Shown here: positions 18,189 through 28,200 of the stretch, piece after piece | How the letters are laid out: each line of letters starts with the position of its first letter | How positions within the stretch are numbered: position 1 is the stretch's first letter | NCBI GenBank assembly: GCA_038209775.1 | Contig: JBBQXK010000011.1 | Location: forward strand, 26,349-90,348 | Source of the DNA: JBBQXK01 sp038209775 | Lineage (GTDB): Bacteria > Pseudomonadota > Alphaproteobacteria > Rhodobacterales > Rhodobacteraceae | Length of the DNA: 64,000 nt | Direction of reading: 5' to 3' | Position numbers and translations under genes: made by a program | The notes under the pieces: model-generated | Database searches by the model: none | Seen by the model: only the letters and a program-made list of their open reading frames with translations | What the model was told of the DNA's origin: nothing

Positions 18189-19280
18189 TCACCCCGCCGT
18201 CAGAACCCCCCGCGCGATCTGGTCGGCCTCGATCGATTCAAACAGCGCCTTGAAGTTGCCCTCGCCAAACCCGTCGTCACCTTTCCGCTGAATGAACTCA
18301 AAGAAAATCGGCCCGATCACGGTTTTTGAGAATATCTGCAACAGGATGCGCGTCTCGCCTCCATCCACGACCCCCTCGCCGTCGATCAGGATGCCATGGC
18401 GCGCCATCCGGTCAACAGGTTCGTCATGCCCATGCACCCGGTCGAACGACGCCTCGTAATAGGCCATGGGCGGCTTTGGCATGAACAGTAGCCCCCGTTC
18501 CGCAATCGCATCCGTCGCGGCATAGATGTCGTCGCTGCCGACCGCGATATGCTGGATGCCCTCGCCGTTGTAGCGGCGCAGGTATTCCACGATCTGCCCC
18601 GTCTCGCCCCGGTCCTCGTTGATCGGAATGCGGATACGCCCGCAGGCACTGGTCAGGGCGCGGCTGTGCAGGCCGGTGAACTTGCCCGCGATGTCAAAGA
18701 ACCGGATCTGGCGGAACCCAAAGATCCCCTCATAGAACCGGAACCAGGTATCCATGTTGCCGCGATGCACGTTGTGGGTCAGATGGTCCAGATAGTGGAA
18801 CCCCACGCCCACCTGCGCAGGCCCGGCGATCCGGTCGAAATCACCCCAGGGGTCCGCCTCGCCATACTGGTCGATGAAATAGATCAGCGACCCGCCGATC
18901 CCCACGATCGCAGGCACCGCCAGCGTCCGGTCGGCGGCCTCATAGGGCGTGGCCCCCTTCGCCACCGCATGCGCCAGGGCATGCGCCGCATCCACCACCC
19001 GCCAACCCATCGACGGCGCACAAGGCCCGTGTTCTTCAACGAACCGCCGCGCATGGCTGCCGGGGTCGTCGTTCAGCACATAGGTGATGTCGCCCTGCTG
19101 CCACAACTCGATGGCGCGGGTCTTGTGGCGCGCGGTCAGGGTGTACCCCATCCGCTGGAACACCTCGCGCAGCTTTTCCGGCTCGGGGTGGGCAAACTCG
19201 ACAAATGCGAACCCGTCCGTGCCGGCCGGGTTCTCGGGCGAGATGGTGGCGCGGGGGGCGGAATGCGGAAAGGGTCCCAT
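18189..19280 (-). CDS. hppD: 4-hydroxyphenylpyruvate dioxygenase
   Basis: A 363-residue Fe(II) enzyme that converts 4-hydroxyphenylpyruvate to homogentisate in tyrosine catabolism. The metal ligands are visible as His166 (YLDHLTHNV), His244 (GIQHIAVGSDDI) and Glu328 (FFEFIQRKG), and the C-terminal substrate region GFGEGNFKALFESIE is intact. Length is normal. The ATG at 19280 has AGGAG 9 nt upstream. It is divergent from a Lrp/AsnC regulator; three related 10-bp sites in the shared promoter (19334-19408) suggest control by that regulator, probably in response to an aromatic amino acid. Confidence 0.96.
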   Translation of the reverse strand: MGPFPHSAPRATISPENPAGTDGFAFVEFAHPEPEKLREVFQRMGYTLTARHKTRAIELWQQGDITYVLNDDPGSHARRFVEEHGPCAPSMGWRVVDAAHALAHAVAKGATPYEAADRTLAVPAIVGIGGSLIYFIDQYGEADPWGDFDRIAGPAQVGVGFHYLDHLTHNVHRGNMDTWFRFYEGIFGFRQIRFFDIAGKFTGLHSRALTSACGRIRIPINEDRGETGQIVEYLRRYNGEGIQHIAVGSDDIYAATDAIAERGLLFMPKPPMAYYEASFDRVHGHDEPVDRMARHGILIDGEGVVDGGETRILLQIFSKTVIGPIFFEFIQRKGDDGFGEGNFKALFESIEADQIARGVLTAG

Positions 19281-19333
19281 GACGGCGGCTCCTGAGTTTG
19301 GTTGACAGCAGGATACCGCATGTGAAATGCAGA

Positions 19334-19408
19334 TTTCGCGCATTCTTTGACACCCATGGTACCTCATGCGCGCGAATACGCCGCTTTTCCACCTCATAAT
19401 GCGAGAAA
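19334..19408. promoter_or_regulatory. Candidate Lrp-type operator triplet in the hppD/regulator promoter
   Basis: Three copies of ATGCGNGAA(A/T): inverted at 19334-19343 (TTTCGCGCAT), direct at 19366 (ATGCGCGAAT) and 19399 (ATGCGAGAAA). The two direct copies are 33 bp apart, three helical turns. This arrangement is what Lrp/AsnC octamers often bind. Binding is inferred. Confidence 0.45.
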
Positions 19409-19413
19409 CCCGC

Positions 19414-19869
19414 ATGCTTGATCCCACCGATTCCCGCCTCCTGTCCGCCCTGCAGGAAAACGCCATGCTCACGGCGCAGGAACTTTCCGACCTCCTCCAC
19501 CTCTCCCCCAGCCAGACCGCCCGCCGCCGCCAGCGGCTGGAGGCCGCAGGCTACATCACCCGCTACCGCGCCGAACTGGACGCGGCCAAACTGGGCCTGG
19601 GGGTCGAGGCCTTCATCCGCGTCGTCATGGCCACCCACACCGAACAGAACGCCCGCGACTTTGTCCGCATGACCCGCGCCCAAGCCGAAATCACCGGGGC
19701 CTGGACCCTGACCGGCGAGGCGGATTATCTGCTGCGCGTGTTCTGTACCGATCTCGCCGCCCTGAACCGCCTCGTGCAACAGGTACTTCTGCCCCACCCG
19801 GCGGTCAGCCGCGTGCAAAGCCAGATCGTGATGGAACGCGTCAAACCCGACGCCCCCCTGCCGCTCTGA
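19414..19869 (+). CDS. Lrp/AsnC family transcriptional regulator
   Basis: A 151-residue protein: N-terminal winged helix-turn-helix (LDPTDSRLLSALQENAMLTAQELSDLLHLSPSQTARRRQRLEAAG, residues 2-48) and C-terminal RAM ligand-binding domain (VEAFIRVVMATHTE..GAWTLTGEADYLLRVFCTDLAALNRLV). It is divergent from hppD and likely regulates it and itself. The start at 19414 (MLDPTDS) matches family N-termini; in-frame ATGs at 19399 and 19366 overlap the putative operator copies and are less likely. Confidence 0.88.
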   Translation: MLDPTDSRLLSALQENAMLTAQELSDLLHLSPSQTARRRQRLEAAGYITRYRAELDAAKLGLGVEAFIRVVMATHTEQNARDFVRMTRAQAEITGAWTLTGEADYLLRVFCTDLAALNRLVQQVLLPHPAVSRVQSQIVMERVKPDAPLPL

Positions 19870-19872
19870 TCT

Positions 19873-19935
19873 GCCCCTTTTTCTGTCCAGAAATATCCTA
19901 CGGGGGGTGCGGGGGGGGGGCGAGCCCCCCCGTCT
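19873..19935. repeat. G-rich intergenic repeat, copy 3 of 7
   Basis: TTTCTGTCCAGAAATATCC, then ACGGGGGGTGCGGGGGGG and GCCCCCCCGTC, directly after the Lrp-type gene. The CTTTGCA part is altered to CTGTCCA. Confidence 0.75.
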
Positions 19936-19994
19936 TCTGCCCGCCCCACCCGCGCGACGCTTCCATCACGCTCAATCCCTGCTAGCCTGCACGG

Positions 19995-21866
19995 ATGGAA
20001 TCCTTTCTCCTCCTCGGCACGGTCTACCTCGGCGCGGCGGTGCTGGTCGTCCCCCTGTCGGTACGGCTGGGCCTTGGCTTGGTCCTCGGCTACCTCGCGG
20101 CAGGCCTTCTCGTCGGCCCGGTGCTGGGCCTTGCAGGCGGCGAGACGCAGGATCTTCAGCATTATGCCGAGTTCGGCGTCGTGATGATGCTGTTCCTCAT
20201 CGGGCTTGAACTGGAACCCCGCGCCCTGTGGGACATGCGCAGCCGCCTTCTGGGCCTTGGCGGGGCGCAGGTGGGGCTGACCATCCTCGCAGTCATGGCG
20301 GTGCTGATGGCCTTCGGCTTTCCCTGGCAGGTGGGCCTGACGCTGGGCATGATCCTGGCGCTGTCCTCGACCGCCATCGTGTTGCAGACGCTGACGGAAA
20401 AGGGCCTGATGCGCTCGGGCGGCGGGCGCAGCGCCTTTGCGGTCCTTCTGACGCAGGACATCGCCGTGGTGCCGATGCTCGCACTTCTGCCGCTTCTGTC
20501 CCTCTCGCCCGAACTCACCGCCACCACCTTCGGGCTGCAGCCCCCCGGCGCAGATACCGCCGAGGAACTGGTGCGCATGGTGGCATCCCTGCCCGACTGG
20601 CAGGCGGCGCTCCTGACGCTTGCGGTCGTGGCGGGCATCATCGGTGTGGGGCATTTCCTGACCCGCCCGGTATTCCGCTTTGTCAACGCCGCCCATCTGC
20701 CCGAGATGGGCACCTACATCGCGCTGTTGATGGTGCTGGCGATTGCCTTTCTGATGACGCTGGTCGGCCTGTCGCCGGCGCTTGGCACCTTTGTGGCCGG
20801 GGTGGTGCTGGCCAACTCGGAATTCCGCCACCAGATCGAGGCGGATATCAAACCGTTCAAAAGCCTGCTGATGGGCCTCTTCTTCATGACGGTGGGCATC
20901 AGCATCGACGTGGGCCTTCTGGCCGAAAAGGTCTGGCTGGTCATGGCCCTGACGCTGGGGCTGATCGCGCTCAAGGCGGGCGTCCTGTTCGCCCTGGCGC
21001 TGGCCTTCGGGATGCGCGGGCGGGACCGCTGGCTCTTTACCTTCGGCCTCGCTCAGGCGGGCGAATTCGGGTTCCTCCTGGTCAGCATGGCCACGGCGCA
21101 ATCGCTGCTGCCCGGGCCGGTGGCGGCGCTGACCCTCCTTGTCATCTCGCTTTCCATGCTGGCCACACCCGCCCTGTTCGTCCTCCACGACGTGCTGTCG
21201 CGGCTGTTGCCCCACCCCGAGAAAACCCGCTCTCACGACGAGATCAACGAAAAGGGCCGCGTCATCATCGCAGGGATCGGGCGGTTCGGGCAGGTGGTGA
21301 ACCGGCTGGTCCGCACGGCAGGCGCGTCAACCGTCGTCCTCGACAGCGACATGGCCACGATCGACACCCTGCGCCGCTTTGGCGTAAAGGGCTTTTTCGG
21401 CGACCCCACCCGGCTGGAACTGCTGCAGGCCGCAGGGTTGGCCGAGGCCGATGTGCTGGTGGTGGCCATCGACGACCGTGACGCCTGCCTGAAAATCGTC
21501 CGTCTCGCCCGCCACGCGCGCCCCGACCTGCACATCGTCGCCCGCGCCCGCGACCGCGTCCATGTCTATGAACTCTACCAGGCCGGTGCCAACGACATCG
21601 TCCGCGAGATGTTTGACAGTTCCGTCCGTGCCGGTCGCTATGTGCTGGAAAACATCGGCTTCAGCGAATACGAGGCCAGCCGCCTGAGCCAGACCTATTT
21701 CCACATGGACCGCGCCGCCCTGCGAGAGCTGGCCGAACTTTGGGTGCCGGGACAGCCGGTGTCACAGAACGCGGCCTATATCGAGCGGTCCAAACAGGTT
21801 GACCGCGATCTGGAAACCGCGCTGATGGCCGAACTTGACGGCAACCGCACCGAGGCCGCCGAATAG
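19995..21866 (+). CDS. Kef-type K+/H+ (CPA2) antiporter with TrkA-N domain
   Basis: A 623-residue monovalent cation:proton antiporter-2. About 12 membrane segments occupy residues 1-390, including the conserved GLELEPRALWDMR, LALSSTAIVLQTLTEKG and LTQDIAVVPMLALLPLL stretches and the helix MGLFFMTVGISID. A cytoplasmic Rossmann RCK/TrkA-N domain starts near residue 420 (GRVIIAGIGRFGQVVNRLV), with a helical tail to 623. Such proteins expel K+ under electrophile or pH stress, gated by nucleotides or glutathione adducts. No KefF/KefG partner gene is adjacent. It ends 4 bp before convergent cobT. Confidence 0.92.
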   Translation: MESFLLLGTVYLGAAVLVVPLSVRLGLGLVLGYLAAGLLVGPVLGLAGGETQDLQHYAEFGVVMMLFLIGLELEPRALWDMRSRLLGLGGAQVGLTILAVMAVLMAFGFPWQVGLTLGMILALSSTAIVLQTLTEKGLMRSGGGRSAFAVLLTQDIAVVPMLALLPLLSLSPELTATTFGLQPPGADTAEELVRMVASLPDWQAALLTLAVVAGIIGVGHFLTRPVFRFVNAAHLPEMGTYIALLMVLAIAFLMTLVGLSPALGTFVAGVVLANSEFRHQIEADIKPFKSLLMGLFFMTVGISIDVGLLAEKVWLVMALTLGLIALKAGVLFALALAFGMRGRDRWLFTFGLAQAGEFGFLLVSMATAQSLLPGPVAALTLLVISLSMLATPALFVLHDVLSRLLPHPEKTRSHDEINEKGRVIIAGIGRFGQVVNRLVRTAGASTVVLDSDMATIDTLRRFGVKGFFGDPTRLELLQAAGLAEADVLVVAIDDRDACLKIVRLARHARPDLHIVARARDRVHVYELYQAGANDIVREMFDSSVRAGRYVLENIGFSEYEASRLSQTYFHMDRAALRELAELWVPGQPVSQNAAYIERSKQVDRDLETALMAELDGNRTEAAE

Positions 21867-21869
21867 GCG

Positions 21870-22880
21870 TCAGGCGGTCGACACGCCCGCCTCGGCAAAG
21901 GTCGCCATCCCCGAATGGCAGGCGACGGCGGCCTTCAGGATACCGATGGCCACCGCCGCCCCCGACCCCTCACCCAACCGCAGACCCAGCGACAACAAGG
22001 GCTCTTTCCCCAACCGCGCCAACAGCGCCCCATGCGCGCCCTCGGCACTGCGGTGGCCCGCCACGGCATGATCCAATGCCCCCGGTGCCGCCGCATGCAG
22101 TACCGCCGCCGCCGCACAGGCGATGAACCCATCCAGAATCACCGGAATACGCAACACCCGCGCCCGCGCCATCGCGCCCGCCATCGCTGCAATCTCGCGC
22201 CCGCCCAAACAGCGCAGCACCTCCACCGGATCGCGCGACGCATGCAGCACGACCCCGTCCGCCACCACCGCGGCCTTGCGCGCCAGCCCTGCATCATCCA
22301 CCCCGGTGCCCCGCCCCACCCAATCCTCGGCTTGGCCCCCATACAGCGCCAGCGCGATGGCGGCGGCAGAGGTGGTATTGCCGATCCCCATTTCGCCCGT
22401 CACCAACAGGTCCGCCGCCGGATCAACCGCCTGCCAGCCGATGTTCAGCGCCGCCAGCACCTCACCTGCGGTCATCGCCGGGGCCGTGGTGAAATCTGCC
22501 GTCGGGCGGTCAAGGTCAATCGCATGTACCGCCATCGTCGCCCCGAACGCCCGCGCCAACTGGTTGATCGCAGCCCCGCCGCCGCGGAAATTCGCCACCA
22601 TCTGCACCGTCACCTCCGGCGGAAACGCCGACACACCCCGCGCCGCAACCCCATGATTGGCGGCGAATATCAGGATCTGCGGCCGCTCCAGCAATGGCCG
22701 CGCGTCGCCCCGCCAGCCCGCATACCACACCGCCAGATCCTCCAGCCGCCCCAGTGCCCCCGGCGGCTTGGTCAGTTGCCCGTTGCGCGCCCTTGCCCCC
22801 GCAACCGCCGCCGCATCCGCGTCGGGTGCCGCCGCCAACATCGCGCGAAACGCATCCAGCGAGGGGATTTGCGGGGTCAT
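21870..22880 (-). CDS. cobT: Nicotinate-nucleotide-dimethylbenzimidazole phosphoribosyltransferase
   Basis: A 336-residue enzyme that makes alpha-ribazole phosphate for the lower ligand of cobalamin. Motifs: LTKPPGALGRLEDLAVW, FAANHGVAARGVSAFP, GEMGIGNTTSAAA, GRGTGVDD, LDGFIACAAA, GHRSAEGAH, and the catalytic Glu in LRLGEGSGAAVA. Length is normal. Divergent from cobS, 79 bp apart; the short interval is too small for a cobalamin riboswitch and none is seen. Confidence 0.96.
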   Translation of the reverse strand: MTPQIPSLDAFRAMLAAAPDADAAAVAGARARNGQLTKPPGALGRLEDLAVWYAGWRGDARPLLERPQILIFAANHGVAARGVSAFPPEVTVQMVANFRGGGAAINQLARAFGATMAVHAIDLDRPTADFTTAPAMTAGEVLAALNIGWQAVDPAADLLVTGEMGIGNTTSAAAIALALYGGQAEDWVGRGTGVDDAGLARKAAVVADGVVLHASRDPVEVLRCLGGREIAAMAGAMARARVLRIPVILDGFIACAAAAVLHAAAPGALDHAVAGHRSAEGAHGALLARLGKEPLLSLGLRLGEGSGAAVAIGILKAAVACHSGMATFAEAGVSTA

Positions 22881-22959
22881 GGGCCTGTTCTCCGTTGTCC
22901 TTGTGCCCCGCCTTGGCTAGTGGCACTCACGCCCTGACACCAGCCCCGAAAGCGACGGC

Positions 22960-23712
22960 ATGCCCACGATGCGCGACCCCACAACCCTTGCCCAGGACCT
23001 TGTCGCGGCGATGTCGCTGCTCACCCGTCTGCCCCTGCCAAACCACACGCCCAAGGGGGCCGGGGCGGCATGGGCATGGCCCGTGGTGGGCCTTGTGGTG
23101 GGGGCACTCGCCGCACTTGCCGGCTGGCTGACGCAGGGCCTCGGGCCGGGCGTGGCGGCAGGCGTGGTGCTGACCGCACAGGCGATGCTGACAGGTGCCA
23201 TGCACGAGGACGGGCTGGCCGACACCGCCGACGGCCTCTGGGGCGGCTGGACGCGGGCGCGGCGGTTGGAGATCATGAAGGACAGCCACATCGGCAGCTA
23301 CGGCGTGCTGGCGCTGGTGCTGGTCACGCTCATCCGCTGGTCGGCGCTGACGGCGCTGGTCGCGGGCGGGCACTGGGCGGCGGTGATCGCGGCGGCGGCC
23401 CTGTCGCGGGTGCCGATGGCCGTCATCATGGCGATGCTGCCCAATGCCCGGAACAACGGCCTGTCGCATGGCGTCGGGCGGCCCGCGTCCGGCACGGCAG
23501 TGGTGGCAGTGGCCCTCGGGCTGGCTATCGCATCCCTCTCGGTGGGCCCCATCGCCACATTGCAGGCGGCGCTACTGGCCGCCCTGCCCTGTGCCGCACT
23601 GGCCCTGATCGCACGGGCACGCATCGGCGGCCAGACCGGCGACATCCTGGGCGCAGCCCAGCAACTGGCCGAGGCGGCGCTGCTGGCCTCGCTCGCAGCC
23701 ACCCTGCCATGA
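22960..23712 (+). CDS. cobS: Adenosylcobinamide-GDP ribazoletransferase (cobalamin synthase)
   Basis: A 250-residue integral membrane enzyme that joins adenosylcobinamide-GDP and alpha-ribazole (phosphate) to complete B12. Conserved segments: LLTRLPLP near residue 22, the MHEDGLADTADGLWGGWTRARRLEIMKDSHIGSYG block around residues 83-115, and TGDILGAAQQLAEA near the end. Several hydrophobic segments occupy the remainder. Divergent from cobT, so the two lower-ligand assembly steps share a promoter region. The stop codon touches the carD terminator. Confidence 0.95.
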   Translation: MPTMRDPTTLAQDLVAAMSLLTRLPLPNHTPKGAGAAWAWPVVGLVVGALAALAGWLTQGLGPGVAAGVVLTAQAMLTGAMHEDGLADTADGLWGGWTRARRLEIMKDSHIGSYGVLALVLVTLIRWSALTALVAGGHWAAVIAAAALSRVPMAVIMAMLPNARNNGLSHGVGRPASGTAVVAVALGLAIASLSVGPIATLQAALLAALPCAALALIARARIGGQTGDILGAAQQLAEAALLASLAATLP

Positions 23713-23740
23713 AAAACGGCGGCCCCACAGGGACCGCCGT
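23712..23740 (-). terminator. Rho-independent terminator of carD
   Basis: ACGGCGG-CCC / GGG-CCGCCGT arms (23716-23740) with one mismatch and an ACA loop; on the minus strand they are followed by TTTTT (23712-23716). It lies 22 nt past the carD stop and overlaps the last base of the convergent cobS stop. Confidence 0.85.
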
Positions 23741-23761
23741 CAATTCAATCGCGCCGGAAGA

Positions 23762-24274
23762 TCAGGCCGCGACGCGGGTCAACAGAACGTCATCAACCTG
23801 CTTCTGCGCGCCCTTTTCGTCCACGCCCGCCACTGCCGCCACTTCGCGCGTCAGCCGCTCCAGCGCCGCCTCGTACAACTGCCGCTCGGAATAGCTTTGC
23901 TCGCGCTGGTCATCCGAACGGTGCAGGTCGCGCACCACCTCGGCAATCGCCATCAGGTCGCCCGAGTTGATCTTCTGCTCATACTCCTGCGCGCGGCGCG
24001 ACCACATCGCCCGCTTGACCCGCGCTTTGCCCTTGAGCGTGTCCAGCGCCCGCGCCACCACATCGGGCGCCGACAGCGACCGCATGCCGATATCGGTCGC
24101 CTTGTGCGTCGGCACCCGCAGCGTCATCTTGTCCTTTTCGAACGAGATCACGAACAGCTCCAACTGCAGACCCGCAATTTCCTGCTCTTCGATCGAGATG
24201 ATCTTGCCCACGCCATGGGCGGGATACACGACAAACTCGTTGGGGCGGAATTCGGCTTTCTTCGACTTGGTCAT
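23762..24274 (-). CDS. carD: CarD-family transcriptional regulator
   Basis: A 170-residue CarD/CdnL protein. The N-terminal RNA polymerase-interacting domain is clear (FRPNEFVVYPAHGVGKIISIEEQEIAG, residues 9-35; KMTLRVPTHKATDIGMRSLS), followed by the helical C-terminal DNA-binding part with the WSRRAQEYEQKINSGDLMAIAEVVRDLHR signature. It binds the polymerase beta subunit and stabilises open complexes at many promoters. The start at 24274 has AGGA at the right distance. It is downstream of fdxA in the helicase/S4/fdxA/carD cluster but separated by 282 bp. Confidence 0.95.
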   Translation of the reverse strand: MTKSKKAEFRPNEFVVYPAHGVGKIISIEEQEIAGLQLELFVISFEKDKMTLRVPTHKATDIGMRSLSAPDVVARALDTLKGKARVKRAMWSRRAQEYEQKINSGDLMAIAEVVRDLHRSDDQREQSYSERQLYEAALERLTREVAAVAGVDEKGAQKQVDDVLLTRVAA

Positions 24275-24458
24275 GCGTTCCATTCCTATGTCAGGATACC
24301 CCGTCCGACGAAAAACCACCGTACGGGGCAAGCAGGCCCCGCCGATACCGGTCATTTTTCACGGATAAACCTGTCCCAGGCGAGCAGCTCTGAGGCAGAT
24401 TAAAGGCTCCCATGCTTGTTTGTGTCATCTGTATATCACGATTCTGCCTTGATTCCAA

Positions 24459-24480
24459 CAGCGACACAGCGGTGTCGCTG
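24459..24480. other. Perfect 9-bp hairpin between fdxA and carD
   Basis: CAGCGACAC and GTGTCGCTG pair perfectly around a 4-nt loop. It lies 76 nt after the fdxA stop on the minus strand and lacks a T run, so it could be an mRNA 3' structure or a binding site rather than an intrinsic terminator. Confidence 0.5.
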
Positions 24481-24556
24481 CCATGTCAGGCATCGAATAC
24501 AGAACATTTTCCGTCGCAGACCGAAATTGACGCGGCGTAAACCGATTCGCGCGTCC

Positions 24557-24895
24557 TCAGCCGCCCTCGCCCGCAGCGGGAGAAAAGTACTTGTCCATCT
24601 TGCCCGCCTCGCCATCGCGCGCGTCGGCCTCGGGCAGCGGGTCTTTCTTCGTCACGATCACCGGCCAGGCGATGGAATACTTGCGGTTGAATTCCACCCA
24701 TTTGTCCATGTCGGGCTCGGTATCGGGGCGGATCGCGTCGGCGGGGCACTCGGGTTCGCACACACCGCAGTCGATGCATTCATCCGGGTGGATGACCAGC
24801 ATGTTCTCGCCCTCATAGAAGCAATCCACCGGACAGACCTCGACGCAGTCGGTGTATTTGCAGGCAATGCAGTTGTCCGTCACCACAAAGGTCAT
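24557..24895 (-). CDS. fdxA: 7Fe ferredoxin FdxA
   Basis: A 112-residue ferredoxin. Nine cysteines in the first 50 residues (CIACKYTDC, CPVDCF, ECIDCGVCEPEC) match the [3Fe-4S][4Fe-4S] arrangement of FdxA, and the C-terminal extension WVEFNRKYSIAWPVIV is typical of the alphaproteobacterial form. It transfers low-potential electrons in the cytoplasm. AAGGA lies upstream of the ATG at 24895. It follows the S4-protein gene by 55 bp in the same direction. Confidence 0.95.
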   Translation of the reverse strand: MTFVVTDNCIACKYTDCVEVCPVDCFYEGENMLVIHPDECIDCGVCEPECPADAIRPDTEPDMDKWVEFNRKYSIAWPVIVTKKDPLPEADARDGEAGKMDKYFSPAAGEGG

Positions 24896-24950
24896 CGTCG
24901 CACAGGTCCTTTTCGCGTGTAGCGTCCGCTAGATAGTCCGCCGGCGCGGA

Positions 24951-25274
24951 TCATTCAAGCGGCTGCGGCGCCTCAGGCGGGGCGTCAAGATCAAGGTACA
25001 GCATCTGCGCCTCGGTCGCGGGCCCCCGGCGCAGGCCGATGTCCAGAACCCGGATCAGCCGGATCCGGTCGCTTTGGGCAAAGGTCAGCGTATCGCCCGC
25101 TGCAACCGTCGCCCCCGACTTGGTCACCCGCTGCCCGTTCAGCCGCAGATGCCCGCCATGCACCACCTCCGCCGCCAGCGTGCGCGATCTGAAGAACCGC
25201 GCCTGCCACAGCCATTTGTCCAGCCGCACCCCGGTGCGCGCCTCGGGGTTGGGTCGGGCACCCGGTCCCGCCAA
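24951..25274 (-). CDS. S4-domain RNA-binding protein (Hsp15-like)
   Basis: A 107-residue protein with an S4 RNA-binding fold: RLDKWLWQARFFRSRTLAAEVVHGGHLRLNGQRVTKSGATVAAGD near residues 17-62. The group includes Hsp15/HslR, which binds free 50S subunits carrying a nascent chain. The gene begins 3 bp after the helicase stop, so the two are co-translated, which suggests a joint role in RNA or ribosome handling. Confidence 0.9.
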   Translation of the reverse strand: MAGPGARPNPEARTGVRLDKWLWQARFFRSRTLAAEVVHGGHLRLNGQRVTKSGATVAAGDTLTFAQSDRIRLIRVLDIGLRRGPATEAQMLYLDLDAPPEAPQPLE

Positions 25275-25277
25275 ACG

Positions 25278-28200
25278 TCAGACCCGCCCTTTCAGCGCCG
25301 CCAGAACGGCAAAGGGATTGTCGGGGTCGATCGGCTTTTCCACACGCGGCGGGCGGGCCTCATAGGTCTTGGGGCGGTCATCTTTGGGGTAGGCTGGCTT
25401 GGCGTAGTCAGGCTTGCCGCCCTTGCGGTCACCCCTGTCGCCCTGCGGCTTGGCACCGTTGCGGTCGCCCTCTTTGCCACCGGCCCGGTCACCCTGCGGT
25501 TTGCCGCCATGCTTGTGCCGGGGGCGGTCACCGCGCGGAGCGTCGTTGCGCGGCGCATCGGGGCGGGCATCGGCCCCAGCCACGACTTCGCCTTCAACAA
25601 CAGGCGCTGCGGCCACAGCAGGCGTTGCGTCCCGGCGATCCGACGACGGGCGCTGCCCCTGACGGGGCGGGCGCGGCCCGCGCGGCCGGTCAGCCGCACC
25701 CTCGGCCCCGGCGGGGCGGGGCGGGCGGTTGGCGTGGCGGTCGGGCTGGACGCGGGCGCGCGGCGCCCAGGTAAAGGTATAGTACACCTCCATCTCGACC
25801 GCCGGCGCCTCTGGCGCGACTTCGGCCTCTCCGTCAACCACCACCTCGGCCACCACGTCAGCCTCGGGTGCAGGTTCGGGCGCGATCTCGGCCATCACCT
25901 CTGCCACCGCTTCTGCCTCGGGTTCGGCCACCACCGCCTCCGGTGCATCGACCACCATCACCGCCACCTCGGCCTTCACCTTGGCCCGCTCGGCGCGCAC
26001 CCCGCGATAGCCAAGCCCCTCCATCAACCCCGAAAACTGTTCCAACGTCATGCCGGTGATCGACAGCATGTCCGGCGTCGCCTCGAACCCCGCGCGGCTG
26101 TCCTTGGCGCGCAACAGGTCCGCCAGTCGTTCCAGCATGTCGATGCGGATCGCCCGTGCCCCCGCCGGATGATACCCCGCCAAGGTATAATGCCCGCGCG
26201 GCACCGCCGGCAGGTTGGGGATCGTCACCAGCCCCGGCGGCGGGCTTTCGGGCATGTCGTCGACGTTGTTCGCAAGGCTCCACAACACCAGCCGCAACGC
26301 CGTCGCCTTGGGCTTCAGCAGCAATGGCTGAAATATCGTGAACTGGCCAAACCGCACCGCATGCTTGCGCAAAGACGCCCGCGCCTCCTGGTCCAGCGCC
26401 TTGGCCTCTTCGGCCACCACATCGCGCGGCAGGATGCCCAGACCCTCGACCAAGCGGTACGCGAACCCACGCGCCAGCCCGGTCAGCCCCTCGTCCTTCT
26501 GCATCGCCGTCAGGGGTTCAAACAACGCCGCCACCTTGCGGTCGATGAAATGCTGCAACCGGCGGCGCACCTTTTCGGCAACCTCGGGGCCCGCATCTTC
26601 ATCCACGAAAGGCTCAACCAACGGGTGCAGGATGTCTGCGCCCTTGACCAGTTTGCCCACCGCATTGGTGCCCCACATCAGGCCCCCCTGCGCGGTGAAA
26701 TCCACCTCGGTATCGGGCGCATTATAGAACTTGTCGGCACGCAGATGGAACTCGGGCCGCAGCGCCTGCACCGCCGCCGCGCGCAGCACGCGCGCCTCGT
26801 CGGGGGAACCCGACGCGTCCTGCCGGAACCGGAACCCCTCCAGCCGCCCGACGAATTCGCCCTCGACGGTCACTTCGCCCTTGTCGTTCACCTCGGCCAC
26901 AAGGCTCTCCTTCTGCTTCAACCGGCGCATCAGCACAGACGTGCGCCGGTCAACGAATGCTTTCGTCAGGGCGGCATGCAGCGCGTCCGACAATCGGTCT
27001 TCTACAGCGCGCGTCTCGCCCCGCCAATGGGATTCCTCTGCCAGCCAGCCCTTGCGTTGCGCCACGTAAGTATAGGTGCGCACATAGGCCAGCCGTTTTG
27101 ACAGGGTATCGATATCGCCCTCGGTCCGGTCGATGCGCGCAATCGCCTTCGCCATCCAGTCCGAAGGGATCTGCCCGGCACTCAGAAACCCGTGGATGCG
27201 CGCCAATAACGTCGCATGTTCGGTCTCGCTGACCCCCCGGAAATCGGGCACGCGGCAGACATCCCACAACAGGCGCACCCCCTGCGGCCCGCTCACCCGC
27301 GCGGCCACCTCGGGCATCTCGGACAGCATTTTCAGCGCCACCAGATCATCCGCCTCGCGCGCCCGCATCAGCCATTCGTTGGTCGTGGGCGCCTCAAGAC
27401 TGCCGGTCAGCCGCGCGATGCTGCCGAACTCCAGCCCCTCATTCCGCCAGAACAGCCGTTTTACCGGGGCAAAGCGGTGGTTCTCCAGCGCCTCGACCAG
27501 ATCATCGTCCAGGGGCCCCGCCTCACCCGTCACGCCAAATGTGCCGGGCGTCAGGTGCCGCCCCGCCCGCCCCGCAATCTGGCCCATCTCATGCGGGAAC
27601 AGGGGCCGCATCCGCCGCCCGTCGAACTTGTCAGTGGCGGAAAACGCCACATGCCGGATGTCGAGGTTCAGGCCCATCCCGATGGCATCCGTCGCCACCA
27701 GATAATCAACCTCGCCGTTCTGATACATCGCCACCTGCGCATTGCGCGTGCGGGGGCTAAGCGCCCCCATGACAACCGCGCAACCGCCCTTTTGCCGGCG
27801 GATCAGTTCCGCGATGGCATAGACATTATCAACCGAAAACCCCACGATGGCGCTGCGCGCAGGCATCCGGCTTATCTTTTTCGGACCTGTGTAGGTCAAT
27901 GTGCTGAAACGCTCACGCTTCAGGAACGTGACCCTCGGCACCAGTGCCGCGATCGCCTCCCGCATCGCCTCTGACCCCAGGAACAGCGTCTCGACCAGCC
28001 CCCGCGCCCGCAGCAGGCGGTCGGTGAACACATGCCCCCGGTCCGGGTCGGCACATAACTGGATCTCGTCCACCGCCACGAAGTCCGCGCCGATCTCCAG
28101 CGGCATCGCCTCGACGGTACAGACCCAGTACTGCGCCCGCTCGCCGACAATCCGCTCTTCGCCAGTCACAAGCGCCGCCACCGCAGGCCCCCGCGCGGCC

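Noticed and set aside
22881..22959. Cobalamin riboswitch between cobT and cobS
   Set aside because: Only 79 bp, with no B12-box-like sequence; too short for a cobalamin aptamer.
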